DNA of 32,433 nucleotides from an uncultured Porphyromonadaceae bacterium. Lineage in GTDB: Bacteria; Bacteroidota; Bacteroidia; Bacteroidales; Muribaculaceae. This document shows positions 14,044-22,089 of this stretch, piece by piece. A model generated the notes under the pieces. It was not told the DNA's origin and searched no databases. It worked only from the letters and a program-made list of their open reading frames with translations. Where the stretch lies: the NCBI GenBank assembly GCA_905198125.1, contig CAJKBH010000034.1, forward strand, positions 1-32,433, read 5' to 3'. Position numbers and translations under genes: made by a program. Every line of letters starts with the position of its first letter. Positions within the stretch are counted from its first letter, which is position 1.

Positions 14044-14678
14044 TGGAATTAGCAGTTTACAATATCAAAGGTGAGGACACAGGCCGCAAGGTCACCCTCA
14101 ATGACGAGGTATTCGGCCGCGACCTTAGCGAGGGTAATGCCGAGCATACCCTTTATCTCGACATCAAGCAGTACTTAGGGAACCAGCGTCAGGGCACCCA
14201 CAAGAGCAAGGAGCGCAGCGAGGTATCGTACTCCACACGCAAGATCGGACGTCAGAAGGGTGGCGGCGGCGCACGTCGCGGCGACCTGAACAGTCCCGTG
14301 CTGTACCATGGCGGCCGCGTGTTCGGTCCCCGTCCCCGCGACTACCGCACCAAGCTCAACAAGAAGATGAAGGCTCTCGCACGCCGCATCGCATTGACAA
14401 GCCGTGCCAACGACAACAAGATCATCGTGGTGGAGAACTTCCAGTTCGACGCACCCAAGACCAAGAACTATATGGCGCTGGCCAAGAGCTTCAAGCTCGA
14501 GGACAAGAAAGTGCTGTTGGTGTTCCCCGAGAACAACGAGAATGTATATCTGTCGGTACGCAACGTTCCCAACGCGCTGCTGATGCGCGCACAGGACCTG
14601 AATGCCTACAGTGTTCTCAACAACGACGCTATGCTGGTAACAGAGGACAGCGTCGCCATCATCAACGACTTTAAATAA
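14043..14678 (+). CDS. rplD: 50S ribosomal protein L4
   Basis: Lines the polypeptide exit tunnel with L22, and in E. coli represses the S10 operon. 211 residues. The tunnel loop (about 62-90) reads RKIGRQKGGGGARRGDLNSP, where E. coli has a GTGRAR core; macrolide-resistance changes map to this loop, and the poly-Gly form here looks like the normal Bacteroidota version. The start overlaps the rplC stop by one base. Eleven bases separate it from rplW. Confidence 0.97.
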   Translation: MELAVYNIKGEDTGRKVTLNDEVFGRDLSEGNAEHTLYLDIKQYLGNQRQGTHKSKERSEVSYSTRKIGRQKGGGGARRGDLNSPVLYHGGRVFGPRPRDYRTKLNKKMKALARRIALTSRANDNKIIVVENFQFDAPKTKNYMALAKSFKLEDKKVLLVFPENNENVYLSVRNVPNALLMRAQDLNAYSVLNNDAMLVTEDSVAIINDFK

Positions 14679-14689
14679 GGAGACACAAC

Positions 14690-14980
14690 ATGGATATACA
14701 GATCAAACCGCTGGTGACCGAAAAGGCCACCGCATACAGCGAGAAGCAGAACTGCTACACGTTCAAGGTGTCTCCCGACGCCAACAAGTTCCAGATCAAG
14801 GACCTTGTAGAGAAGATGTACAACGTACGCGTGGAGAAGGTGAACATCTGCAACTACGCGGGCAAGCGTAAGTCTCGCTACACGAAGAAAGGGCTCATCC
14901 GCGGCCGTCAGGACGCCTTCAAGAAGGCATACGTGACAGTGGCCGAGGGCCAGACTATTGACTACTACAGCAATCTATAA
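14690..14980 (+). CDS. rplW: 50S ribosomal protein L23
   Basis: Sits at the tunnel exit and is the docking site for trigger factor and signal recognition particle. 96 residues (usual 95-100). It opens IQIKPLVTEKATAYSE, with the conserved P-L-x-TEK, and has the loop GKRKSRYTKKGLIRGRQDAFKKAYVT cut to its usual length. A purine-rich AAGGAG sits just before the ATG, one of few clear Shine-Dalgarno sites here. Three bases separate it from rplB. Confidence 0.97.
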   Translation: MDIQIKPLVTEKATAYSEKQNCYTFKVSPDANKFQIKDLVEKMYNVRVEKVNICNYAGKRKSRYTKKGLIRGRQDAFKKAYVTVAEGQTIDYYSNL

Positions 14981-14983
14981 AAA

Positions 14984-15811
14984 ATGGCAGTAAGAAAATT
15001 CAAGCCCACTACTCCTGGGCAAAGGCACAAGGTTATTGGTGTGTTCAAAGGACAAATCACTGCTACCACACCAGAGAAGACTCTTACGGTCGGGAAGCGG
15101 AGCACAGGCGGCCGCAACTCGTCGGGCCATCTGAGCACCCGCTATCGCGGAGGCGGCCATAAGAGGAAATTGCGTCTCATCGACTTCAAGAGACAGAACG
15201 ACGGAGTACCCGCAACGGTCAAGACGATCGAATACGATCCCAACCGTTCGGCCCGCATCGCCCTTCTGTACTATCAGGATGGTCAGAAGGCCTACATGAT
15301 CGCCCCCAACGGGCTGGAGGTAGGCCAGACCGTAATCAGCGGCGAGGATGCTGCGCCCGAGGTAGGCAACTGTCTGCCCCTGTCGAAGATCCCCGTCGGT
15401 ACGCTGATCCATTGTATTGAGCTTCGTCCGGGCCAGGGCGCCGAAATGGCGCGTTCCGCCGGAACGTTCGCACAGCTGACCTCGCGCGAGGGCAACTATG
15501 CGATCATCAAATTACCTTCGGGAGAAACCCGCCGCATCCTGCTGGCATGCCGTGCCACCATCGGCGTAGTGGGCAATTCCGACCATAACCTCGAGAAGAG
15601 CGGCAAGGCAGGCCGCAGCCGCTGGCTGGGCCGCCGTCCCCACAACCGTGGTGTGGTAATGAACCCTGTCGATCACCCCATGGGTGGTGGTGAGGGACGT
15701 CAGAGCGGTGGTCATCCCCGTTCGCGTACGGGCCTCTATGCCAAGGGTCTCAAGACACGCTCGCCCAAGAAGCACAGCTCGAAGTATATAATTGAAAGAA
15801 GAAAGAAGTAA
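14984..15811 (+). CDS. rplB: 50S ribosomal protein L2
   Basis: Needed for subunit joining and for the peptidyl transferase site. 275 residues, full length. Conserved RYRGGGHKRKLR lies at 53-64, and MNPVDHPMGGGEGR at 226-239, where H231 corresponds to the essential E. coli His229. Met replaces His in the usual DHPHGGG, a common variant. The gene starts three bases after rplW and ends 18 bases before rpsS. Confidence 0.98.
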   Translation: MAVRKFKPTTPGQRHKVIGVFKGQITATTPEKTLTVGKRSTGGRNSSGHLSTRYRGGGHKRKLRLIDFKRQNDGVPATVKTIEYDPNRSARIALLYYQDGQKAYMIAPNGLEVGQTVISGEDAAPEVGNCLPLSKIPVGTLIHCIELRPGQGAEMARSAGTFAQLTSREGNYAIIKLPSGETRRILLACRATIGVVGNSDHNLEKSGKAGRSRWLGRRPHNRGVVMNPVDHPMGGGEGRQSGGHPRSRTGLYAKGLKTRSPKKHSSKYIIERRKK

Positions 15812-15829
15812 TTTGATAAAGAAGCAATC

Positions 15830-16099
15830 ATGAGTCGTTCGCTTAAAAAAGGACCGTTTATCAGCGTCAAGCTGGAGAAGAAGGTCGCAGCCATGGAGGA
15901 AAGCGGCAAGAAGAACGTCATCAAGACGTGGAGCCGTGCCTCGATGATCTCGCCTGACTTCGTGGGACATACATTTGCCGTGCACAATGGCAATAAGTTC
16001 ATCCCGGTCTATGTGACTGAGAACATGGTGGGCCACAAGCTCGGAGAGTTCGCTCCGACGCGCACGTTCCGCGGCCACGCCGGCAACAAGAAGAAGTAA
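15830..16099 (+). CDS. rpsS: 30S ribosomal protein S19
   Basis: Head protein that pairs with S13 and contacts the A-site tRNA. 89 residues, normal size. It opens MSRSLKKGPFI and carries the conserved NGNKFIPVYVTENMVGHKLGEF segment near residues 53-74 and TRTFRGHA near the end, with a short basic tail. It lies in the usual place between L2 and L22. Confidence 0.98.
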   Translation: MSRSLKKGPFISVKLEKKVAAMEESGKKNVIKTWSRASMISPDFVGHTFAVHNGNKFIPVYVTENMVGHKLGEFAPTRTFRGHAGNKKK

Positions 16100-16133
16100 C
16101 GGTCCCCGCTAACCAAAGAAAAAACAGAATACA

Positions 16134-16538
16134 ATGGGTGTAAGAAAAAGAAATGCAGCCGATGCGATGAAGGAAGCCCGCAAGAGCACGTATGGCGCGA
16201 AGCTTCGCAACATACCGTCGTCGCCCCGCAAGATGCGTCTGGTAGTGGACATGATCCGCGGCCAGGAGGCGTTCAAGGCACTCGGCATATTGAAATTTTC
16301 CAACAAGGAAGCTTCGCGCAAGGTCGAGAAGCTTCTCCGGTCGGCCATCGCCAACTGGGAACAGAAGAACGAGCGCAAGGCCGAGGCCAACGAGCTCTAT
16401 GTAAAGACAGTGTTCGTCGACGCCGCTCCGATGCTGAAGCGCATGCGCCCTGCACCCCAGGGCCGTGGCTACCGCATCCGCAAGCGCTCCAATCACGTGA
16501 CATTGTTCGTAGACACAATTGACTCCAAAAAAGACTGA
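16134..16538 (+). CDS. rplV: 50S ribosomal protein L22
   Basis: Its beta hairpin lines the exit tunnel opposite L4. 134 residues, longer than the 110 of E. coli because of an N-terminal extension of about 20 residues (RKRNAADAMKEARK) seen in related phyla. The conserved core starts at IPSSPRKMRLVVDMIRG. The tunnel hairpin MLKRMRPAPQGRGYRIRKRS is intact. It ends five bases before rpsC. Confidence 0.97.
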   Translation: MGVRKRNAADAMKEARKSTYGAKLRNIPSSPRKMRLVVDMIRGQEAFKALGILKFSNKEASRKVEKLLRSAIANWEQKNERKAEANELYVKTVFVDAAPMLKRMRPAPQGRGYRIRKRSNHVTLFVDTIDSKKD

Positions 16539-16543
16539 CGCAA

Positions 16544-17281
16544 ATGGGACAGAAAGTTAATCCGATCAGCAACCGTCTGGGCGTGATCCGCGGTTGGGAC
16601 TCTAACTGGTACGGCGGTAAGAAATATGGCGAGACCCTCCTGGAGGACTCCAAGATCCGCAAGTACCTGCACAAGCGTCTGGAGAAAGCAAGTGTGTCGC
16701 GCATCATCATCGAGCGCACGCTGAAAATGGCCACCATCACGATCGCCACATCGCGCCCGGGTCTGATCATCGGCAAGGGCGGCAAGGACGTGGACATACT
16801 GAAGGAGGAGCTGAAGAAGCTCACCGACAAGGATGTGCAGATCAACATCTACGAGATCAAGCGCCCCGAGCTGGACGCCGAGATCGTGGCCAACAACATC
16901 GCTCGTCAGATCGAGAACAAGGTGGCTTACCGTCGTGCCGTTAAGATGGCCGTGGCCGGCACCATGCGCATGGGCGCCGAGGGTATCAAGGTTCAGGTCA
17001 GCGGACGTCTGAACGGCGCCGAGATGGCCCGCAGCGAGATGTTCAAGGAAGGCCGTACGCCTCTGCACACACTCCGCGCCGACATCGACTACGCTATGGT
17101 CGAGGCCCTCACCAAGGTGGGCATCATCGGCATCAAGGTGTGGATCTGCCGCGGCGAGGTCTATGGCAAGAAGGAGCTGACCCCCACCTACGTGGCCGGC
17201 CAGAAAGAGCCCGGACGCCCCATGGCTCCGCGCAGAGAGCGTGGCGGTTTCCGCAACAAGAAGAATAATAACAATCGCTAA
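16544..17281 (+). CDS. rpsC: 30S ribosomal protein S3
   Basis: Forms the mRNA entry site with S4 and S5 and has helicase activity on incoming mRNA. 245 residues. The KH domain carries RPGLIIGKGG (71-80) with the GxxG loop, and the C-terminal domain has the GVEVxxSGRLxGAEMAR-like segment (here VQVSGRLNGAEMAR). The tail is basic and Asn-rich. It lies between L22 and L16 with short spacers. Confidence 0.98.
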   Translation: MGQKVNPISNRLGVIRGWDSNWYGGKKYGETLLEDSKIRKYLHKRLEKASVSRIIIERTLKMATITIATSRPGLIIGKGGKDVDILKEELKKLTDKDVQINIYEIKRPELDAEIVANNIARQIENKVAYRRAVKMAVAGTMRMGAEGIKVQVSGRLNGAEMARSEMFKEGRTPLHTLRADIDYAMVEALTKVGIIGIKVWICRGEVYGKKELTPTYVAGQKEPGRPMAPRRERGGFRNKKNNNNR

Positions 17282-17295
17282 AAAGAACCTGGATA

Positions 17296-17727
17296 ATGTT
17301 ACAGCCTAAGAAAACAAGGTACCGTCGCTCGCAAAAGGGACGGATGAAGGGCGAGGCCCAGCGCGGCAACCAGCTGGCTTTCGGCTCGTTCGGTATCAAG
17401 ACTCTGGATTCGAAATGGATTACCGGCCGTCAGATCGAGGCTGCCCGTGTGGCAGTGACCCGTTACATGCAGCGTCAGGGCCAGATCTGGATCCGCATCT
17501 TCCCGGACAAGCCTATCACCAAGAAGCCTGCCGAGGTGCGAATGGGTAAAGGTAAAGGTAATCCCGAGGGATTCGTAGCGCCTGTTACTCCCGGTCGTAT
17601 CCTGATTGAGGTGGAGGGCGTTCCCTACGACGTAGCCAAGGAGGCACTCCGCCTGGCTGCCCAGAAGTTGCCCGTGCTCACCAAGTTTGTGGTGCGCCGC
17701 GACTATGACCCCTCGCAGAATGTCTGA
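17296..17727 (+). CDS. rplP: 50S ribosomal protein L16
   Basis: Binds near the A site of the 50S subunit and is a late assembly protein. 143 residues (usual 136-143). It starts MLQPKKTRYRRSQKGRMKG and has the conserved PAEVRMGKGKGNPEGFVAPV, whose Arg is hydroxylated in some bacteria. Unusually, the next gene, rpmC, does not follow at once: 234 bases with hairpins and a promoter lie between, so rplP is the last gene of the upstream block. Confidence 0.98.
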   Translation: MLQPKKTRYRRSQKGRMKGEAQRGNQLAFGSFGIKTLDSKWITGRQIEAARVAVTRYMQRQGQIWIRIFPDKPITKKPAEVRMGKGKGNPEGFVAPVTPGRILIEVEGVPYDVAKEALRLAAQKLPVLTKFVVRRDYDPSQNV

Positions 17728-17734
17728 AAACAAT

Positions 17735-17766
17735 AAGCCGGAATCCCCATGCGGGGACTCCGGCTT
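17735..17766 (+). terminator. Stem-loop after rplP
   Basis: AAGCCGGA (17735-17742) pairs with TCCGGCTT (17759-17766) and TCCCC with GGGGA, with one mismatch and a 4-base loop: 13 base pairs. No T run follows, so it may be a 3'-end stabiliser, a processing site or a factor-dependent terminator. Confidence 0.6.
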
Positions 17767-17792
17767 CTGCAATCAAAATGAGCTTCCCTCAT

Positions 17793-17845
17793 GCCCCCGG
17801 ACGGGGACATGGGGGCGGTTTGTAATGATTTTTTGCCTTTTTAAG
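17793..17845 (+). promoter_or_regulatory. Second GC hairpin with T-rich tail, possible attenuator
   Basis: GCCCCC (17793-17798) can pair with GGGGGC (17811-17816). Overlapping C and G runs allow other folds. T-rich sequence follows from 17829. Together with the preceding stem it could reduce read-through from rplP into rpmC. Confidence 0.45.
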
Positions 17846-17873
17846 TTAATTTTTTGCGATTTAAGCATCTAAA

Positions 17874-17906
17874 TTGCTGAAAAGTCAAGAATTTTTATTA
17901 ATTTTG
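17874..17906 (+). promoter_or_regulatory. Internal promoter upstream of rpmC
   Basis: The -7 box TAATTTTG (17899-17906) matches exactly. The best -33 is TTG at 17874-17876 with a 22-base spacer, slightly long. A start near 17911 would give rpmC a leader of about 50 bases. Confidence 0.6.
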
Positions 17907-17961
17907 CGATTCGGAACGCGGATGCAAAAATCCGTGTGCCCAAAATAGATTAACGAGAGAA

Positions 17962-18180
17962 ATGAAAAAGGAAGAAATCAAGGAATTAAGCGTTCAGGAA
18001 CTGAAGGCCCAGATAGAGGTCTCGGAGAAGGCTTATCGTGAATTGAAAGTAGCGCACGCGATTACTCCCTCAGGCAACCCGGCAAAGATCACCAGTGACC
18101 GTCGTCACATTGCCCGTCTGAAGACGATATTGCGTCAGAAGGAGCTGGCCGCAGCGGCAGCAGCTCCGAGCGCTGAGTAA
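17962..18180 (+). CDS. rpmC: 50S ribosomal protein L29
   Basis: Small two-helix protein next to L23 at the tunnel exit. 72 residues (usual 60-72). It opens KKEEIKELSVQELKAQI and has the TSDRRHIARLKTILRQKEL helix typical of the family. The C terminus is an Ala-rich tail. It is the first gene after the split in the S10 block and has a candidate promoter of its own. Confidence 0.96.
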   Translation: MKKEEIKELSVQELKAQIEVSEKAYRELKVAHAITPSGNPAKITSDRRHIARLKTILRQKELAAAAAAPSAE

Positions 18181-18208
18181 CAACACTGCTGACAATCTGT
18201 AGAAAGAA

Positions 18209-18472
18209 ATGGAAGAACAGAAAAGACATCTTAGAAAAGAGCGTGTCGGAGTGGTTTCGAGCAATAAGTGCGACAAGACCATCACTGTAGAGATCAAATG
18301 GAAGGAGAAACACCCCATCTACGGTAAGTTTGTCAATAAGACAAAGAAATATCACGCACACGACGAGAAGAACGAATGCAGCGTAGGCGACAAGGTGCGT
18401 CTGATGGAGACACGCCCTCTGAGCAAGACGAAGCGTTGGAGACTTGTAGAAATCATCGAAAAAGTTAAGTAA
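18209..18472 (+). CDS. rpsQ: 30S ribosomal protein S17
   Basis: Primary 16S rRNA-binding protein of the 30S body with an OB fold. 87 residues (usual 82-88). It opens with RKERVGVVSSNKCDKTITV, and its C-terminal loop carries VGDKVRLMETRPLSKTKRW. It ends two bases before rplN. Confidence 0.97.
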   Translation: MEEQKRHLRKERVGVVSSNKCDKTITVEIKWKEKHPIYGKFVNKTKKYHAHDEKNECSVGDKVRLMETRPLSKTKRWRLVEIIEKVK

Positions 18473-18474
18473 CC

Positions 18475-18840
18475 ATGATACAGACCGAATCACGTTTGAC
18501 AGTTGCCGACAACAGTGGAGCCAAGGAAGTACTCTGCATCCACGTGTTGGGAGGCACCGGACGCCGCTATGCGAGCGTAGGCGACACGATCGTGGTGACC
18601 GTAAAGAGCACCATACCGTCGTCGGAGGTTAAGAAGGGTACCGTGTCCAAGGCTGTAGTGGTACGTACCAAGAAAGAGATACGTCGCGCGGACGGAAGCT
18701 ATATCCGTTTCGACGACAATGCCTGCGTGCTGCTCAACAACAACGGCGAGCTCCGCGGCACCCGTATCTTCGGCCCGGTGGCCCGCGAGCTGCGCGCCGC
18801 CAACATGAAGATTGTCTCACTGGCACCCGAGGTACTTTAA
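18475..18840 (+). CDS. rplN: 50S ribosomal protein L14
   Basis: Forms a bridge to the 30S subunit and is the target of the silencing factor RsfS. 121 residues (usual 122). It opens MIQTESRLTVADNSGAKEV and ends IVSLAPEVL; FDDNACVLLNNNGELRGTRI is the conserved centre. Only two bases separate it from rpsQ. Confidence 0.98.
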   Translation: MIQTESRLTVADNSGAKEVLCIHVLGGTGRRYASVGDTIVVTVKSTIPSSEVKKGTVSKAVVVRTKKEIRRADGSYIRFDDNACVLLNNNGELRGTRIFGPVARELRAANMKIVSLAPEVL

Positions 18841-18864
18841 TCGTTAATTTCTAAGTTTAGACAA

Positions 18865-19185
18865 ATGGCAAAATTGCATATAAAGAAAGGGGATACGGTC
18901 TATGTCAACGCCGGCGACGACAAGGGCAAGACGGGCCGTGTGCTCGAGGTGCAGGTGAAGAAAAACCGAGCCATCGTAGAGGGGATCAACATCGTCTCCA
19001 AAAGCACGAAGCCGACGGCCAAATATCCGCAGGGCGGAATCGTAAAGCTGGAGGCTCCGGTGCATATTTCGAATCTTAATGTGGTAGACCCGAAGACGGG
19101 CAAGCCCACCCGCATAGGACGCCGCCGCAACGAGGCCGGCAAACTGGTGCGTTACGCTAAAAAATCAGGAGAGGAGATCAAATAA
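18865..19185 (+). CDS. rplX: 50S ribosomal protein L24
   Basis: Early assembly protein near the tunnel exit. 106 residues, normal. It shows the KOW motif KKGDTVYVNAGDDKGKTGRV near the start and the segment GGIVKLEAPVHISNLNVVDP. Its stop overlaps the rplE start by one base (TAATG), implying coupled translation. Confidence 0.97.
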   Translation: MAKLHIKKGDTVYVNAGDDKGKTGRVLEVQVKKNRAIVEGINIVSKSTKPTAKYPQGGIVKLEAPVHISNLNVVDPKTGKPTRIGRRRNEAGKLVRYAKKSGEEIK

Positions 19186-19727
19186 TGAGCGAGACAACAC
19201 TTAGCAAAGCGTATAAGGAGCGTATCGCTCCGGAACTGACCGAAGAGTTCAAGTATACGACTCCGATGCAGGTTCCCCGCCTGGTGAAGATCGTGATAAA
19301 CCAGGGACTGGGCGACGCTACCCAGGACAAGAAGCTGATTGAGACGGCCGTGAACGAGATCACCGCCATCACGGGCCAGAAGGCAGTGCCCACACTGTCG
19401 CGCAAGGATATCGCCGCATTCAAGCTGCGTAAGAAAATGCCCGTAGGCGTTATGGTGACCCTGCGCCGTGAGAAGATGTACGAGTTCCTGGAGCGCCTGG
19501 TGCGCGTGGCTCTGCCCCGTATCCGCGACTTCAAGGGTATCAACTCCAAGCTCGACGGCCGTGGCAACTACACGCTGGGTATCACCGAGCAGATCATCTT
19601 CCCCGAGATCAATATAGACAATGTTCCCAAGCTTCAGGGTATGAACATCACGTTCGTGACGAGCGCCAAGACTGACGAGGAAGGCTTCGCCCTGCTCAAG
19701 AAGTTCGGCTTGCCCTTCAAGAAGTAA
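19185..19727 (+). CDS. rplE: 50S ribosomal protein L5
   Basis: Binds 5S rRNA and contacts the P-site tRNA and the S13 bridge. 180 residues, normal. Conserved QVPRLVKIVINQGLGDA lies near 30-45, and LPRIRDFKGINSKLDGRGNY in the centre. Start overlaps the rplX stop. It ends 25 bases before rpsN. Confidence 0.98.
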   Translation: MSETTLSKAYKERIAPELTEEFKYTTPMQVPRLVKIVINQGLGDATQDKKLIETAVNEITAITGQKAVPTLSRKDIAAFKLRKKMPVGVMVTLRREKMYEFLERLVRVALPRIRDFKGINSKLDGRGNYTLGITEQIIFPEINIDNVPKLQGMNITFVTSAKTDEEGFALLKKFGLPFKK

Positions 19728-19752
19728 TAACTTATTATAACTTAAAGAAAGC

Positions 19753-20055
19753 ATGGCAAAAGAATCAATGAAGGCTCGCGAGGTGAAGCGTCAGCGGATG
19801 GTGGCCAAATATGCAGAGAAGAAGGCAGCGCTGAAGAAGGCCGCCCTCGCCGATGCGGAAGGCAACATCGACTACGAGGCTCTGACCAAGCTGCAGAAGC
19901 TTCCCCGCAACGCAAGCAAGGTGCGTCTGCACAACCGTTGCGAGCTTACCGGCCGTCCCAAGGGATATATGCGTCAGTTCGGCATTTCGCGTATCCAGTT
20001 CCGCGAGATGGCTTCCGCAGGCCTGATCCCCGGTGTGAAGAAGGCAAGCTGGTAA
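19753..20055 (+). CDS. rpsN: 30S ribosomal protein S14, zinc-free form
   Basis: Completes the 30S head near S3 and S10. 100 residues, matching the long form (E. coli 101). The segment VRLHNRCELTGRPKGYMRQF has only one Cys, so the CxxC zinc ribbon of the short form is absent. The C terminus GLIPGVKKASW is typical. Unlike its neighbours it is followed by a 172-base structured spacer before rpsH. Confidence 0.97.
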   Translation: MAKESMKAREVKRQRMVAKYAEKKAALKKAALADAEGNIDYEALTKLQKLPRNASKVRLHNRCELTGRPKGYMRQFGISRIQFREMASAGLIPGVKKASW

Positions 20056-20056
20056 T

Positions 20057-20166
20057 GCGAGGACCCCGGTTTATTCCAAGGCTACGGGCAGAGGATAATA
20101 AACCACCCCGCATCGACGTTAAGAAATAGATAACCATCTCGGATCCCGCAAGGGTGTCCGAGGTGG
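20057..20166 (+). promoter_or_regulatory. Structured rpsN-rpsH spacer
   Basis: First hairpin: GCGAGG (20057-20062) with CCCCGC (20106-20111, one mismatch) and a perfect GGTTTATT (20068-20075) with AATAAACC (20097-20104). Second: CCATCTCGGA (20134-20143) with TCCGAGGTGG (20157-20166). A 24-codon open frame (20055-20129) begins on the rpsN stop with a TAATG overlap. In E. coli S8 controls the spc operon from a site near rplE; a control role here is inference. Confidence 0.5.
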
Positions 20167-20227
20167 CTTCAGCATGAGAGTTTTAATGTTTTAATATTGT
20201 TCGGTAAATCTGAATCAATTAATTACA

Positions 20228-20626
20228 ATGACTGATCCGATAGCAGATTATTTGACAAGACTGCGGAATGCCATCATGGCGGGTCACCGCGTGGTGGAGA
20301 TTCCCACGTCTAAGATGAAGAGGGAGATCACCAAGATCCTCTTCGACCAAGGCTACATCCTGAACTACAAGTTCGATGACACGAACGCTCCGAAGGGTGT
20401 GATCAAGATTGCCTTGAAGTATGATCCGGTGGACAAGGTAAGCGCCATCACCAACCTGCACCGCGTTTCGCGTCCGGGTTTGCGCCAGTACACCGGTTAC
20501 AAGGACATGCCCCGCGTTCTGAACGGCCTGGGCATCGCGATTCTGAGCACCTCCCAGGGTGTGATGACCAACAAGGAAGCAGCCGAGCGCAAGATCGGCG
20601 GCGAAGTATTGTGTTACGTATATTAA
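20228..20626 (+). CDS. rpsH: 30S ribosomal protein S8
   Basis: Primary binder of the 16S central domain, and a repressor of its operon in E. coli. 132 residues (usual 130-132). It opens TDPIADYLTRLRNAIMAGH and ends with the conserved STSQGVMTNKEAAERKIGGE segment that contacts RNA. An AAGGAGG after its end serves rplF. Confidence 0.98.
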   Translation: MTDPIADYLTRLRNAIMAGHRVVEIPTSKMKREITKILFDQGYILNYKFDDTNAPKGVIKIALKYDPVDKVSAITNLHRVSRPGLRQYTGYKDMPRVLNGLGIAILSTSQGVMTNKEAAERKIGGEVLCYVY

Positions 20627-20641
20627 CGGAAGGAGGTAATT

Positions 20642-21196
20642 ATGTCAAGAATAGGAAAGGCACCGATTGCAATACCTGCCGGCGTAACGGTAACGGTCAA
20701 GGGAAATGACGTAATGGTCAAGGGCCCGAAGGGAGAACTGAGCCAGACGGTAAATCCGGACATCGCCGTAGAGGTGAAGGACGGACATGTATATGTGACT
20801 CGTCCGAGCGACGACAAGGAGCACCGCTCGCTTCACGGTCTGTACCGCGCGCTGATCCACAACATGGTTGTAGGCGTGTCGGAGGGCTACAAGAAGGAGA
20901 TGGAGCTGGTGGGCGTAGGTTATCGCGCCACGGCCACGGGCCAGGTTCTGGAGCTCGCGCTGGGATTCAGCCACGCTATCTATATCAAGCTTCCCAAGGA
21001 GATTAAGGTAGAAGCCAAGACAGAGCGTAACAAGAACCCGCTGATAATACTGGAGAGCAGCGACAAGCAGCTTCTGGGCCAGGTATGTGCCAAGATCCGC
21101 TCGCTGCGCAAGCCGGAACCCTACAAGGGCAAAGGTATCAAGTTTGTGGGCGAGATTATCCGTCGCAAGTCCGGCAAGTCGGCTAACGCTAAATAA
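20642..21196 (+). CDS. rplF: 50S ribosomal protein L6
   Basis: Lies near the factor-binding site of the 50S subunit. 184 residues (usual 177-184). It opens MSRIGKAPIAIPAGV and carries the second-domain motif EPYKGKGIKFVGEIIRRKSG. A good Shine-Dalgarno (GGAAGGAGG) lies 7-8 bases before the ATG, rare in this window. Confidence 0.98.
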   Translation: MSRIGKAPIAIPAGVTVTVKGNDVMVKGPKGELSQTVNPDIAVEVKDGHVYVTRPSDDKEHRSLHGLYRALIHNMVVGVSEGYKKEMELVGVGYRATATGQVLELALGFSHAIYIKLPKEIKVEAKTERNKNPLIILESSDKQLLGQVCAKIRSLRKPEPYKGKGIKFVGEIIRRKSGKSANAK

Positions 21197-21206
21197 TTGA
21201 AGCATT

Positions 21207-21548
21207 ATGGTATCCAAGATAGCAAGAAGAAATAAGATCAAGACCCGCATACGCGGCAAGGTGTCCGGCACGGCCGAGCGTCCGCGCATGACGGTGTTCC
21301 GCTCCAACAAGAGCATATACGTGCAGCTTGTAGACGACCTGAAGGGCGCCACGCTTGCGTCGGCATCTTCGAAGGGACTCGAGGGAGGCACAAAGACAGA
21401 GATCGCGGCCAAGGTAGGCGAGGCCATCGCAGGCAAAGCCAAGGAGCAGGGTATCGAGACGGTAGTGTTCGACCGTAACGGCTACCTGTACCATGGACGT
21501 GTAAAATCATTGGCAGACGCAGCCCGCAAGGGAGGCCTTAAATTTTAA
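21207..21548 (+). CDS. rplR: 50S ribosomal protein L18
   Basis: Binds 5S rRNA with L5 in the central protuberance. 113 residues, normal. It has the basic N terminus SKIARRNKIKTRIRGKVSG, then RPRMTVFRSNKSIYVQLVDD, and ends with HGRVKSLADAARKGGLKF. It lies ten bases after rplF and eight before rpsE. Confidence 0.98.
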   Translation: MVSKIARRNKIKTRIRGKVSGTAERPRMTVFRSNKSIYVQLVDDLKGATLASASSKGLEGGTKTEIAAKVGEAIAGKAKEQGIETVVFDRNGYLYHGRVKSLADAARKGGLKF

Positions 21549-21556
21549 CAGGAATC

Positions 21557-22078
21557 ATGGCAAAGAAGAACAATCAGGTAAAGACGACTAATGATTTGGA
21601 ATTGCAGGATCGCCTGGTGGCCATCAACCGCGTTACCAAGGTAACCAAGGGTGGACGGGCGTTCAGTTTCGCGGCTATTGTCGTGGTCGGCAACGGCGAC
21701 GGCATCATCGGCTGGGGACTCGGCAAAGCCAACGAAGTTACGGCAGCCATCGCCAAGGGCGTTGAGGCCGCTAAGAAGAATCTTATCAAGGTGCCTGTGC
21801 ACAAGGGCACGATTCCCCACGAGGTGAGCGCCAAGTTCGGCGGCTCGCGCATCTTCCTGAAGCCCGCTTCGGAGGGTACCGGAGTCAAGGCCGGTGGCGC
21901 TATGCGTGCCGTTCTGGAGAGCGTAGGCGTGACCGACGTGCTGGCCAAGTCCAAAGGCAGCTCCAACCCCCACAACCTGGTGAAGGCTACCATCGAGGCT
22001 CTCGGCGAGCTCCGCAGCCCGGCTCAGATAGCCAAGCAGCGCAGCATACCCGTGGAGAAAGTGTTTAACGGCAAATAA
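21557..22078 (+). CDS. rpsE: 30S ribosomal protein S5
   Basis: Contributes to decoding accuracy and the mRNA entry pore. 173 residues (usual 165-175). The N-terminal domain has RLVAINRVTKVTKGGRAFSF and the C-terminal part has PASEGTGVKAGGAMRAVLES. The spectinomycin loop (VTKVTKGGR) looks wild type. Eleven bases before rpmD. Confidence 0.98.
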   Translation: MAKKNNQVKTTNDLELQDRLVAINRVTKVTKGGRAFSFAAIVVVGNGDGIIGWGLGKANEVTAAIAKGVEAAKKNLIKVPVHKGTIPHEVSAKFGGSRIFLKPASEGTGVKAGGAMRAVLESVGVTDVLAKSKGSSNPHNLVKATIEALGELRSPAQIAKQRSIPVEKVFNGK

Positions 22079-22089
22079 TTTGCAAGGAA

